From: Plasmopara viticola
Taxonomy: Eukaryota > Oomycota > Peronosporomycetes > Peronosporales > Peronosporaceae
NCBI GenBank assembly: GCA_001695595.3
Contig: MBPM02000008.1
Span: forward strand, 62,001-126,000
Direction: 5' to 3'
DNA length: 64,000 bases
The notes under the pieces were generated by a model. It made no database searches. It saw nothing but the letters and a program-made list of their open reading frames with translations, and had not been told where the DNA came from. Within the stretch, counting starts at the first letter, position 1. Each line of letters opens with the position of its first letter. Positions 34,333-46,900 of the stretch are shown piece after piece. A program made the translations under genes and the position numbers.

Positions 34333-34671
34333 CTCCCACTCGACTCGACAGCTTCAATACCTTGAATCCCAAGTTGACATCAAGGTAAACTGTATTGCGC
34401 AGCACCAATAGGCTTGGTCATGATGTCAGCCAGCATGTCTTGAGTTGGACAGAACTCTAACAACACTTGACCGTCCTCAACCTTCTCACGAACAAAGTGG
34501 TACCGAATGTCGATATGCTTGGTGCGCTTACGAAACTCCGGATTTTGGCCAGCGCGATTGAGCCTTGATTATTGTTGGAAGTGGCGAGATAACCCTCAAT
34601 AATCATCTTTATGTATCTGGATAGATTCATCGTCATCCATTTCTTCAAGCTCGCACAAAAAGACTTTGAAC
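34333..34671 (-). pseudogene. E8 RNase H C-terminal piece, first copy
   Basis: Family B RNase H tail with MLADIMTKP and the KHIDIRYHF-like region, heavily diverged. A ~31-base insertion near 34570-34600, ending in ACCCTCAA, interrupts the catalytic DNQGSIALAK stretch; the second copy has the same insertion at about 51160-51190. It ends at the Array 2 junction and resumes at 48342. Confidence 0.85.
34667..34671. repeat. Target duplication of Array 2, left copy (TGAAC)
   Basis: TGAAC against TTAAC at 48337-48341, one substitution. The uninterrupted site in the second E8 copy reads ACTTTTAACCATACGG (51254-51269), which confirms the assignment. Confidence 0.85.
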
Positions 34672-35021
34672 TATTAAATGAGCTGAAGGGAACGAAGAGA
34701 AGAGGCGAAGAGTCTGCGTGGAGGAGGACCGGAGCGGAGACACTTGAGCAGGAGAAGGAATATTTGGAAGTGAGTTTATTAATTTGGTCCTTAGTTCACA
34801 ACTCCTTGCTACACCTATGCCATTCAATTATCTAAGCCAATCAAAAGACCTTACCATCTGGGCGCAATCATCTTCCCATCCGGGCGCAATCATCCTGAGT
34901 GCGCCTGTCCGTGTGTCTATCCATGGCGTCATCGTTGTATGTTTGAACCGTCGGACAGCCGCTCGTATTGGACAGCCTTGGAAACCGGAATAAAACGGAA
35001 GGAAACCGGTTACCTTCAATA
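34672..35021 (-). repeat. Array 2 LTRa (outer, 3' side)
   Basis: 350 bases. Diagnostic bases (+ strand): TATTAAATG start, CCTATGCC, AAAAGACC, GCGCAATCATCC, CCTTGG, CGGAAGG. It contains the CCAATCAA box and an imperfect pair of the 22-mer. Confidence 0.93.
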
Positions 35022-35028
35022 CTCCCCC

Positions 35029-38000
35029 TCAATACGAGCACGCGTGAATTCCGAGAGCCTTCATAAGGTCGGCATGACGTGGTCCTGGAAGTGCCTTCGT
35101 CATGATGTCTGCCAGCATCACAGCTGTCTCGCAGTACTCCAGCTTGACTTCACCGCGTTTGACTTCATCACGAATGTGATGGAACTTGATGTCAATATGT
35201 TTAGCACGACCGTGATTTACTGGATTCTTCGTCATCTTGATGCATGACTGATTATCTTCCATGATCTTGAGCTCAGGTCCAGACTTCTTGGCTGCGGCAT
35301 TCATGATTTCGCATAGCAAGCGGTGGACCCACTTACCTTCTTGAATCGCCAAACTTAGCGCAATGTACTCTGCTTCACTGGTTGATAGCGACACACTTGA
35401 CTGTTTCTTGCTCCCCCAACTAACCGGAGCGCCCATGAGGATAAACACATAGCCTTAAGTCGATTTTCGGTCTGCATGATCACCGGCCCAGTCTGCGTCT
35501 GAATACCCGCAAAAGTCTAGCTTGTCGCCGGGCTTAAAGCAGATGCCGTGTGACTTGGTCCCTTGCAAGTATCGAAGGATACGCTTGACCGCCATCCAGT
35601 GTTCGACTTGCGGGTTTTCCATGAAGCGCAAAACGTAGCCCACGGCAAAAGCGATATCTGGTCGAGTCGCAGTCATCAAGTGCATTAAGGCACCTACGGC
35701 TTCACGAAATGGAGCGTCGATTTTAGTCGTTGCGTTGCTTGGTGTGAGTCGAGTGCTGATGTCCGTCGGGCTGATGACAGCTTTGCAGTCGGCCATGCCA
35801 AAACGCTTAAGGACATCGTCAATGTAGCGTCGCTGAGACAGTGTCACACTACCGTTGTCATTGTCGACGAGCTCGATTCCCAATACGAACGCGCACTTCC
35901 CGCTATCAGTCATTTCGAAAGGCGCCTTCAAGTCATCCTTTGTACGCGCGATCAATCTTGCCGAGTTGCCAGTTACTAACACATCGTCGACATAAACCAG
36001 CAGTAGCACGCAATCTTAATTCGACACTTTGAGGTAGAGACACGGGTCAAAACTGGATACTTGAAATCCAATAGAGCAGACGAACTCATGAAAAGTCTCA
36101 TTCCATACTCGTGAAGCTTGTTTCAGGCCATAAATTGCTTTCACTAGCTCAAAACAGTCAAACCCTTCATCGACTTCAACACCTTCAGGGACCGCGCAAA
36201 ACACCTTTTCCTTCATTTCACCATATAGAAAAGCTGTGACTACGTTCAGTTGGTCCAGTGTCCAGTCAAAGTACTTCGTTATTGCAATCACCATGCGCAG
36301 TGTCACGTATTTGACTACTGGTGAGAACGTCTCCGTGTAGTCAATACCATATTTTTGCTCTAAACCTTTTGCCACGAGGCGTGCCTTGTACTTCTCAATT
36401 GACCCATCAGCTTTGCGCTTGATCTTGAACACCCACTTTGTCCCAATCGTGTGTTGTCCAGTTGGCAATTTGGTCGCTCGAAACACATTCCGAAGCTTCA
36501 TCGACGCTAACTCAGCACAAATTGCTTGACGCCAATGCACCTGATCCGGACCACGAACAGCTTCTTCGAACGTTGTCGGCTCAGAAAAGTCAGCACTTTC
36601 AACTGCGTTGGCACTTGCTCGCCAAAAATCTTGAGGTGTTGCATCAATATCCTCCTCGTCACTCGCTTTGCACTCTTCATCCAGATTGGCTCGAGTGCTT
36701 GATCGTCGCTTAGCTCGGTGTAGGTCATGTTCGTTTGGCGCACTTGCTTCTTCTAAACCGGCCCCACAATGAGCTGGACGATTCTGTCGAGTAGCTTGCT
36801 CTTGGTTCTCCGCACGACTTTTGCGCTTTCCGGTCTGTTTGAACTGCATAGTGCGAGACTCGTTGCTACTGATATCCAATAGATCAAAATCCAGCTCCGT
36901 TTCATCTGCGAGTTCTTGCGGCGGTGTAGGCAAATATCCAAACGTTGACTCGTCAAAGGTGACATTACGTGTTATCACAACTTGATCCGCCTCAATGTCG
37001 TAAACGCGATAAGCCTTGGATTTTTCTTCATACTCCATGAATAGTCCTTCACGAGCCTTCGGGTCCCATTTCGATCGCTTTTCTTTGGGCGTCAGCTCAA
37101 AGGCTCGGCAGCCAAAAACCCGCATGCGCTTCACACTTGGTTGAGATCCGTAGATGATCTCGAACGGTGTTTGATCTTGGGACTTAGGCGACGGCAGTCG
37201 ATTTTTGATGTAAATCGCTGTCATGGCCGCTTCAGCCCAAAAGCATTTGTCCAACTTGGCATAATGAAGCATGCTGCGGCCGATTGTTACGATTGTGCGA
37301 ATTGCGCGTTCCGCCGTGCCATTAGTCGGGTGCGCATATGGAGCGGTAACCTGCTGCTCTATTCCATGATCATCATAAAATGCCTTGAGCGATGTCGTCG
37401 CGAATTCACGTGCACCATCGTGTCGAACAAACTTGACTGTATAGTCGAACTGAATCTGCACTGCTATGATGTACTTCTTGATGCATTCTTCACTTTCGGA
37501 CTTGGTGCGCAAGCTAAAACCCTTCATGCATCCACTGCCTTCATCAACAATCAGCAGCAAATACTTGCTTCCGCCCAGCGAGTGGACTTCCATCGGGCCA
37601 CAAGTGTCAATGTGCAGCAACTCAAATGGATGATAGTGACGCTTGGTTAGATTGCTTGGAAATGGTCTTTGCACCATCTTTCCTTCTTGACAACCACGGC
37701 ATACGCTTGATCCGCTAGAAATTGCTGGCATCTTGGCATCCTTGATCATGCCCTTAGAGACCATCCTGCATAAGACATCTACTGGTGCGTGGCCCATACG
37801 CGCATGAAGATTTTCGAATCTTGATTGTGAAGCAGTGTTAACTGACTTTTGTGCTGTACGAAGCCAGTAGAGTCCATCCACAAGATCCGCAATCGCCACC
37901 AGTTGTTGGGTGCCTTTTCGCGAGATTTTCATCTCGGCACCATCAAACAAAACTTGAAAGTTGCCGCATTTGTTGATCTGCGGTATTGAAAGAAGATTCT

Positions 38001-39095
38001 TGCTCATGCTTGGGACATAAAGTGCGTTCTTGATTTCAATTTCACGCTCTTCACTGTTGCAAAGAACCACTTTTTCGATAATAGTCCCGACACCGTTGAT
38101 TGCAGCCTTGTTGCCATCTGCGACTAGCACTTCGCCTTCATTGCGCTCGTCCAAAACTTTAAACTTGGACTTGTCATGACAAATGTGATGCGTTGCCCCA
38201 CTGTCAATCGCCCACATTCCACACATGGTTTTGGTCGTCGAAAGTCCACATTCCAACGAAACAGCAAATGCCACTCGATCGTATTCCCCGTTGTAGTTGC
38301 CGCTGTAGCCTTGCCACTGAACTTGATTTGCTCCGCGTCCACGGGCATTACCGCCGCGTCGAGCTCCACGATTTTCTTCCTTCTGCTTGGTCCAGCACCG
38401 CTCTACCGTGTGCCCAATTTTCCGCAGAATGTACATTGACGAAATTCACGCTCGGTACTGAAGGCCTTGGTTGCTTCCTCAGTTTTCACCAGCGTCGTCT
38501 TGTTTCCTTGTCTCTTGATATGTTCATTCGTAAGCACTTTCACGACGTCTTGCGATCGCAGTTCCCCGCTGCTCATCTCCAAGTTGAGAACGACGTTCTC
38601 GTAGCTCTTGGGTAGGCTGCGCAACAAGCAAATCACCACGTCCTCGTCCTCCATCTTAGCGCCGATGCTGCTAAGCTTGGCGCTGACGTTGAGGACTTCA
38701 TTGCAATGATGCATCACATTGCCGCCTTCCGCCATCTCCATGCTGAACAGTTGTCGCTTCAGGAAGATCCGTCCCATTTTCTGTGATCCACCGTAAAGAG
38801 TTTTCAATCGTGCCCATGCGACCCATGCTTCTTCGCAGTCGTCAACTACGTGATGATAATCCGCGCTCATGTGAAGCAACATCAAACCGAACGCGATGTT
38901 GCTCAGCTTAACGTACTCCTCCATAGCGCGAGAGTCAGCGAAGGTGGGGGTGGTTTCCCGGTTGACCACGTGCCACGTCGACTTGGTCAGGAAATTGCCA
39001 CGCATGTAGCGGCTCCATGTCGCGTAGTTGTCCCCATCGAACTTGTCAATTGAGATCTTGGTATCTTGGACAGAGGACATCGTGCTTGGGCTCAT
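35029..39095 (-). pseudogene. Array 2 unit 1 gag-pol, family A, broken
   Basis: Gag from MSPSTMS (39095). A 1-base loss near 38412, inside the zinc knuckle, shifts the frame. From about 38436 the frame is open through protease IDSG, integrase ([36 protein letters not shown]) and RT ([15 protein letters not shown]) to TAA at 36016-36018. It resumes with YVDD (about 35988-35999) and RNase H, has a second TAA at 35455-35457 (within RKST-GY) and ends with TGA 35029-35031. Apart from the frameshift, only two stops separate it from a continuous frame. Confidence 0.93.
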
Positions 39096-39099
39096 AACC

Positions 39100-39449
39100 T
39101 GTTAAATGAGCTGAAGGGAACGAAGAGAAGAGGCGAAGAGTCTGCGTGGAGGAGGACCGGAGCGGAGACACTTGAGCAGGAGAAGGAATATTTGGAAGTG
39201 AGTTTATTAATTTGGTCCTTAGTTCACAACTCCTTGCTACACCTAAGCCATTCAATTATCTAAGCCAATCAAAAGACCTTACCATCTGGGCGCAATCATC
39301 TTCCCATCCGGGCGCAGTCATCCTGAGTGCGCCTGTCCGTGTGTCTATCCATGGCGTCATCGTTGTATGTTTGAACCGTCGGACAGCCGCTCGTATTGGA
39401 CAGCCTTGGAAACCGGAATAAAACGGAAGGAAACCGGTTACCTTCAATA
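39100..39449 (-). repeat. Array 2 LTRb (internal, chimeric)
   Basis: Diagnostic bases in + order: TGTTAA and CCTAAGCC (as LTRd), then AAAAGACC, CCTTGG and CGGAAGG (as LTRa), plus GCGCAGTCATCC shared only with LTRc. The switch lies between about 39245 and 39276. Confidence 0.93.
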
Positions 39450-39456
39450 CTCCCCC

Positions 39457-42400
39457 TCAATACGAGCACGCGTGAATTCCGAGAGCCTTCATAAGGTCGG
39501 CATGACGTGGTCCTGGAAGTGCCTTCGTCATGATGTCTGCCAGCATCACAGCTGTCTCGCAGTACTCCAGCTTGACTTCACCGCGTTTGACTTCATCACG
39601 AATGTGATGGAACTTGATGTCAATATGTTTAGCACGACCGTGATTTACTGGATTCTTCGTCATCTTGATGCATGACTGGTTATCTTCCATGATCTTGAGC
39701 TCAGGTCCAGACTTCTTGGCTGCGGCATTCATGATTTCGCATAGCAAGCGGTGGACCCACTTACCTTCTTGAATCGCCAAACTTAGCGCAATGTACTCTG
39801 CTTCACTGGTTGATAGCGACACACTTGACTGTTTCTTGCCCCCCAACTAACCGGAGCGCCCATGAGGATAAACACATAGCCTTAAGTCGATCTTCGGTCT
39901 GCATGATCACCGGCCCAGTCTGCGTCTGAATACCCGCAAAAGTCTAGCTTGTCGCCGGGCTTAAAGCAGATGCCGTGTGACTTGGTCCCTTGCAAGTATC
40001 GAAGGATACGCTTGACCGCCATCCAGTGTTCGACTTGCGGGTTTTCCATGAAGCGCGAAACGTAGCCCACGGCAAAAGCGATATCTGGTCGAGTCGCAGT
40101 CATCAAGTGCATTAAGGCACCTACGGCTTCACGAAATGGAGCGTCGATTTTAGTCGTTGCGTTGCTTGGTGTGAGTCGAGTGCTGATGTCCGTCGGGCTG
40201 ATGACAGCTTTGCAGTCGGCCATGCCAAAACGCTTAAGGACATCGTCAATGTAGCGTCGCTGAGACAGTGTCACACTACCGTTGTCATTGTCGACGAGCT
40301 CGATTCCCAATACGAACGCGCACTTCCCGCTATCAGTCATTTCGAAAGGCGCCTTCAAGTCATCCTTTGTACGCGCGATCAATCTTGCCGAGTTGCCAGT
40401 TACTAACACATCGTCGACATAAACCAGCAGTAGCACGCAATCTTAATTCGACACTTTGAGGTAGAGACACGGGTCAAAACTGGATACTTGAAATCCAATA
40501 GAGCAGACGAACTCATGAAAAGTCTCATTCCATACTCGTGAAGCTTGTTTCAGGCCATAAATTGCTTTCACTAGCTCAAAACAGTCAAACCCTTTATCGA
40601 CTTCAACACCTTCAGGGACCGCGCAAAACACCTTTTCCTTCATTTCACCATATAGAAAAGCTGTGACTACGTTCAGTTGGTCCAGTGTCCAGTCAAAGTA
40701 CTTCGTTATTGCAATCACCATGCGCAGTGTCACGTATTTGACTACTGGTGAGAACGTCTCCGTGTAGTCAATACCATATTTTTGCTCTAAACCTTTTGCC
40801 ACGAGGCGTGCCTTGTACTTCTCAATTGACCCATCAGCTTTGCGCTTGATCTTGAACACCCACTTTGTCCCAATCGTGTGTTGTCCAGTTGGCAATTTGG
40901 TCGCTCGAAACACATTCCGAAGCTTCATCGACGCTAACTCAGCACAAATTGCTTTACGCCAATGCACCTGATCCGGACCACGAACAGCTTCTTCGAACGT
41001 TGTCGGCTCAGAAAAGTCAGCACTTTCAACTGCGTTGGCACTTGCTCGCCAAAAATCTTGAGGTGTTGCATCAATATCCTCCTCGTCACTCGCTTTGCAC
41101 TCTTCATCCAGATTGGCTCGAGTGCTTGATCGTCGCTTAGCTCGGTGTAGGTCATGTTCGTTTGGCGCACTTGCTTCTTCTAAACCGGCCCCACAATGAG
41201 CTGGACGATTCTGTCGAGTAGCTTGCTCTTGGTTCTCCGCACGACTTTTGCGCTTTCCGGTCTGTTTGAACTGCATAGTGCGAGACTCGTTGCTACTGAT
41301 ATCCAATAGATCAAAATCCAGCTCCGTTTCATCTGCGAGTTCTTGCGGCGGTGTAGGCAAATATCCAAACGTTGACTCGTCAAAGGTGACATTACGTGTT
41401 ATCACAACTTGATCCGCCTCAATGTCGTAAACGCGATAAGCCTTAGATTTTTCTTCATACCCATGAATAGTCCTTCACGAGCCTTCGGGTCCCATTTCGA
41501 TCGCTTTTCTTTGGGCGTCAGCTCAAAGGCTCGGCAGCCAAAAACCCGCATGCGCTTCACACTTGGTTGAGATCCGTAGATGATCTCGAACGGTGTTTGA
41601 TCTTGGGACTTAGGCGACGGCAGTCGATTTTTGATGTAAATCGCTGTCATGGCCGCTTCAGCCCAAAAGCATTTGTCCAACTTGGCATAATGAAGCATGC
41701 TGCGGCCGATTGTTACGATTGTGCGAATTGCGCGTTCCGCCGTGCCATTAGTCGGGTGCGCATATGGAGCGGTAACCTGCTGCTCTATTCCATGATCATC
41801 ATAAAATGCCTTGAGCGATGTCGTCGCGAATTCACGTGCACCATCGTGTCGAACAAACTTGACTGTATAGTCGAACTGAATCTGCACTGCTATGATGTAC
41901 TTCTTGATGCATTCTTCACTTTCGGACTTGGTGCGCAAGCTAAAACCCTTCATGCATCCACTGCCTTCATCAACAATCAGCAGCAAATACTTGCTTCCGC
42001 CCAGCGAGTGGACTTCCATCGGGCCACAAGTGTCAATGTGCAGCAACTCAAATGGATGATAGTGACGCTTGGTTAGATTGCTTGGAAATGGTCTTTGCAC
42101 CATCTTTCCTTCTTGACAACCACGGCATACGCTTGATCCGCTAGAAATTGCTGGCATCTTGGCATCCTTGATCATGCCCTTAGAGACCATCCTGCATAAG
42201 ACATCTACTGGTGCGTGGCCCATACGCGCATGAAGATTTTCGAATCTTGATTGTGAAGCAGTGTTAACTGACTTTTGTGCTGTACGAAGCCAGTAGAGTC
42301 CATCCACAAGATCCGCAATCGCCACCAGTTGTTGGGTGCCTTTTCGCGAGATTTTCATCTCGGCACCATCAAACAAAACTTGAAAGTTGCCGCTTTTGTT

Positions 42401-43552
42401 GATCTGCGGTATTGAAAGAAGATTCTTGCTCATGCTTGGGACATAAAGTGCGTTCTTGATTTCAATTTCACGCTCTTCACTGTTGCAAAGAACCACTTTT
42501 TCGATAATAGTCCCGACACCGTTGATTGCAGCCTTGTTGCCATCTGCGACTAGCACTTCGCCTTCATTGCGCTCGTCCAAAACTTTAAACTTGGACTTGT
42601 CATGACAAATGTGATGCGTTGCCCCACTGTCAATCGCCCACATTCCACACATGGTTTTGGTCGTCGAAAGTCCACATTCCAACGAAACAGCAAACGCCAC
42701 TCGATCGTATTCCCCGTTGTAGTTGCCGCTGTAGCCTTGCCACTGAACTTGATTTGCTCCGCGTCCACGGGCATTACCGCCGCGTCGAGCTCCACGATTT
42801 TCTTCCTTCTGCTTGGTCCAGCACCGCTCTACCGTGTGCCCCAACTTTCCGCAGAATGTACATTGACGAAATTCACGCTCGGTACTGAAGGCCTTGGTTG
42901 CTTCCTCAGTTTTCACCAGCGTCGTCTTGTTTCCTTGTCTCTTGATATGCTCATTCGTAAGCACTTTCACGACGTCTTGCGATCGCAGTTCCCCGCTGCT
43001 CATCTCCAAGTTGAGAACGACGTTCTCGTAGCTCTTGGGTAGGCTGCGCAACAAGCAAATCACCACGTCCTCGTCCTCCATCTTAGCGCCGATGCTGCTA
43101 AGCTTGGCGCTGACGTTGAGGCTTTCATTGCAATGATGCATCACATTGCCGCCTTCATTGCAATGATGCATCACATTGCCGCCTTCCGCCATCTCCATGC
43201 TGAACAGTTGTCGCTTCAGGAAGATCCGTCCCATTTTCTGTGATCCACCGTAAAGAGTTTTCAATCGTGCCCATGCGACCCATGCTTCTTCGCAGTCGTC
43301 AACTACGTGATGATAATCCGCGCTCATGTGAAGCAACATCAAACCGAACGCGATGTTGCTCAGCTTAACGTACTCCTCCATAGCGCGAGAGTCAGCGAAG
43401 GTGGGGGTGGTTTCCCGGTTGACCACGTGCCACGTCGACTTGGTCAGGAAATTGCCACGCATGTAGCGGCTCCATGTCGCGTAGTTGTCCCCATCGAACT
43501 TGTCAATTGAGATCTTGGTATCTTGGACAGAGGACATCGTGCTTGGGCTCAT
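39457..43552 (-). pseudogene. Array 2 unit 2 gag-pol, family A, broken
   Basis: Open from 43552 to 41402 (716 residues), covering gag with intact CCHC knuckle, protease and all integrase catalytic residues. A 1-base loss near 41460 breaks the frame in the integrase C-terminal region. RT follows from 41405 to TAA 40443-40445; RNase H from 40436 to TAA 39882-39884. Another base is lost near 39840 (TTGCCCCCC). Gag has a private 30-base in-frame tandem duplication (43124-43183). Confidence 0.94.
43124..43183 (-). repeat. 30-base tandem duplication within gag of unit 2
   Basis: 43124-43153 and 43154-43183 are exact copies, adding ten residues ([10 protein letters not shown] repeated) in frame. 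It is absent from units 1 and 3, so it arose after the array formed or stayed confined to one unit. Confidence 0.9.
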
Positions 43553-43556
43553 AACC

Positions 43557-43906
43557 TGTTAAATGAGCTGAAGGGAACGAAGAGAAGAGGCGAAGAGTCT
43601 GCGTGGAGGAGGACCGGAGCGGAGACACTTGAGCAGGAGAAGGAATATTTGGAAGTGAGTTTATTAATTTGGTCCTTAGTTCACAACTCCTTGCTACACC
43701 TAAGCCATTCAATTATCTAAGCCAATCAAAAGAGCTTACCATCTGGGCGCAATCATCTTCCCATCCGGGCGCAGTCATCCTGAGTGCGCCTGTCCGTGTG
43801 TCTATCCATGGCGTCATCGTTGTATGTTTGAACCGTCGGACAGCCGCTCGTATTGGACAGCCTTGGAAACCGGAATAAAACGGAAGGAAACCGGTTACCT
43901 TCAATA
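43557..43906 (-). repeat. Array 2 LTRc (internal, chimeric)
   Basis: LTRd-like through AAAAGAGC (about 43731), then LTRa-like at CCTTGG and CGGAAGG (43860-43887). It shares the private GCAGTCATCC with LTRb. The switch point is to the right of that in LTRb, so the two junctions come from separate exchanges. Confidence 0.93.
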
Positions 43907-43913
43907 CTCCCCC

Positions 43914-46900
43914 TCAATACGAGCACGCGTGAATTCCGAGAGCCTTCATAAGGTCGGCATGACGTGGTCCTGGAAGTGCCTTCGTCATGATGTCTGCCAG
44001 CATCACAGCTGTCTCGCAGTACTCCAGCTTGACTTCACCGCGTTTGACTTCATCACGAATGTGATGGAACTCGATGTCAATATGTTTAGCACGACCGTGA
44101 TTTACTGGATTCTTCGTCATCTTGATGCATGACTGGTTATCTTCCATGATCTTGAGCTCAGGTCCAGACTTCTTGGCTGCGGCATTCATGATTTCGCATA
44201 GCAAGCGGTGGACCCACTTACCTTCTTGAATCGCCAAACTTAGCGCAATGTACTCTGCTTCACTGGTTGATAGCGACACACTTGACTGTTTCTTGCTCCC
44301 CCAACAAACCGGAGCGCCCATGAGGATAAACACATAGCCTTAAGTCGATCTTCGGTCTGCATGATCACCGGCCCAGTCTGCGTCTGAATACCCGCAAAAG
44401 TCTAGCTTGTCGCCGGGCTTAAAGCAGATGCCGTGTGACTTGGTCCCTTGCAAGTATCGAAGGATACGCTTGACCGCCATCCAGTGTTCGACTTGCGGGT
44501 TTTCCATGAAGCGCGAAACGTAGCCCACGGCAAAAGCGATATCTGGTCGAGTCGCAGTCATCAAGTGCATTAAGGCACCTACGGCTTCACGAAATGGAGC
44601 GTCGATTTTAGTCGTTGCGTTGCTTGGTGTGAGTCGAGTGCTGATGTCCGTCGGGCTGATGACAGCTTTGCAGTCGGCCATGCCAAAACGCTTAAGGACA
44701 TCGTCAATGTAGCGTCGCTGAGACAGTGTCACACTACCGTTGTCATTGTCGACGAGCTCGATTCCCAATACGAACGCGCACTTCCCGCTATCAGTCATTT
44801 CGAAAGGCGCCTTCAAGTCATCCTTTGTACGCGCGATCAATCTTGCCGAGTTGCCAGTTACTAACACATCGTCGACATAAACCAGCAGTAGCACGCAATC
44901 TTAATTCGACACTTTGAGGTAGAGACACGGGTCAAAATTGGATACTTGAAATCCAATAGAGCAGACGAACTCATGAAAAGTCTCATTCCATACTCGTGAA
45001 GCTTGTTTCAGGCCATAAATTGCTTTCACTAGCTCAAAACAGTCAAACCCTTCATCGACTTCAACACCTTCAGGGACCGCGCAAAACACCTTTTCCTTCA
45101 TTTCACCATATAGGAAAGCTGTGACTACGTCCAGTTGGTCCAGTGTCCAGCCAAAGTACTTCGTTATTGCAATCACCATGCGCAGTGTCACGTATTTGAC
45201 TACTGGTGAGAACGTCTCCGTGTAGTCAATACCATATTTTTGCTCTAAACCTTTTGCCACGAGGCGTGCCTTGTACTTCTCAATTGACCCATCAGCTTTG
45301 CGCTTGATCTTGAACACCCACTTTGTCCCAATCGTGTGTTGTCCAGTTGGCAATTTGGTCGCTCGAAACACATTCCGAAGCTTCATCGACGCTAACTCAG
45401 CACAAATTGCTTTACGCCAATGCACCTGATCCGGACCACGAACAGCTTCTTCGAACGTTGTCGGCTCAGAAAAGTCAGCACTTTCAACTGCGTTGGCACT
45501 TGCTCGCCAAAAATCTTGAGGTGTTGCATCAATATCCTCCTCGTCACTCGCTTTGCACTCTTCATCCAGATTGGCTCGAGTGCTTGATCGTCGCTTAGCT
45601 CGGTGTAGGTCATGTTCGTTTGGCGCACTTGCTTCTTCTAAACCGGCCCCACAATGAGCTGGACGATTCTGTCGAGTAGCTTGCTCTTGGTTCTCCGCAC
45701 GACTTTTGCGCTTTCCGGTCTGTTTGAACTGCATAGTGCGAGACTCGTTGCTACTGATATCCAATAGATCAAAATCCAGCTCCGTTTCATCTGCGAGTTC
45801 TTGCGGCGGTGTAGGCAAATATCCAAACGTTGACTCGTCAAAGGTGACATTACGTGTTATCACAACTTGATCCGCCTCAATGTCGTAAACGCGATAAGCC
45901 TTGGATTTTTCTTCATACTCCATGAATAGTCCTTCACGAGCCTTCGGGTCCCATTTCGATCGCTTTTCTTTGGGCGTCAGCTCAAAGGCTCGGCAGCCAA
46001 AAACCCGCATGCGCTTCACACTTGGTTGAGATCCGTAGATGATCTCAAACGGTGTTTGATCTTGGGACTTAGGCGACGGCAGTCGATTTTTGATGTAAAT
46101 CGCTGTCATGGCCGCTTCAGCCCAAAAGCATTTGTCCAACTTGGCATAATGAAGCATGCTGCGGCCGATTGTTACGATTGTGCGAATTGCGCGTTCCGCC
46201 GTGCCATTAGTCGGGTGCGCATATGGAGCGGTAACCTGCTGCTCTATTCCATGATCATCATAAAATGCCTTGAGCGATGTCGTCGCGAATTCACGTGCAC
46301 CATCGTGTCGAACAAACTTGACTGTATAGTCGAACTGAATCTGCACTGCTATGATGTACTTCTTGATGCATTCTTCACTTTCGGACTTGGTGCGCAAGCT
46401 AAAACCCTTCATGCATCCACTGCCTTCATCAACAATCAGCAGCAAATACTTGCTTCCGCCCAGCGAGTGGACTTCCATCGGGCCACAAGTGTCAATGTGC
46501 AGCAACTCAAATGGATGATAGTGACACTTGGTTAGATTGCTTGGAAATGGTCTTTGCACCATCTTTCCTTCTTGACAACCACGGCATACGCTTGATCCGC
46601 TAGAAATTGCTGGCATCTTGGCATCCTTGATCATGCCCTTAGAGACCATCCTGCATAAGACATCTACTGGTGCGTGGCCCATACGCGCATGAAGATTTTC
46701 GAATCTTGATTGTGAAGCAGTGTTAACTGACTTTTGTGCTGTACGAAGCCAGTAGAGTCCATCCACAAGATCCGCAATCGCCACCAGTTGTTGGGTGCCT
46801 TTTCGCGAGATTTTCATCTCGGCACCATCAAACAAAACTTGAAAGTTGCCGCTTTTGTTGATCTGGGGTATTGAAAGAAGATTCTTGCTCATGCTTGGGA

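Noticed and set aside
37141..37650. Plus-strand frame of 169 codons, repeated at 41567 and 46026
   Set aside because: Antisense shadow of the integrase core; the minus strand carries all catalytic motifs.
39212..39421. Small frames of 63-69 codons on both strands repeated at each Array 2 LTR
   Set aside because: They lie inside LTRs, change wherever LTR copies differ, and show no coding pattern.
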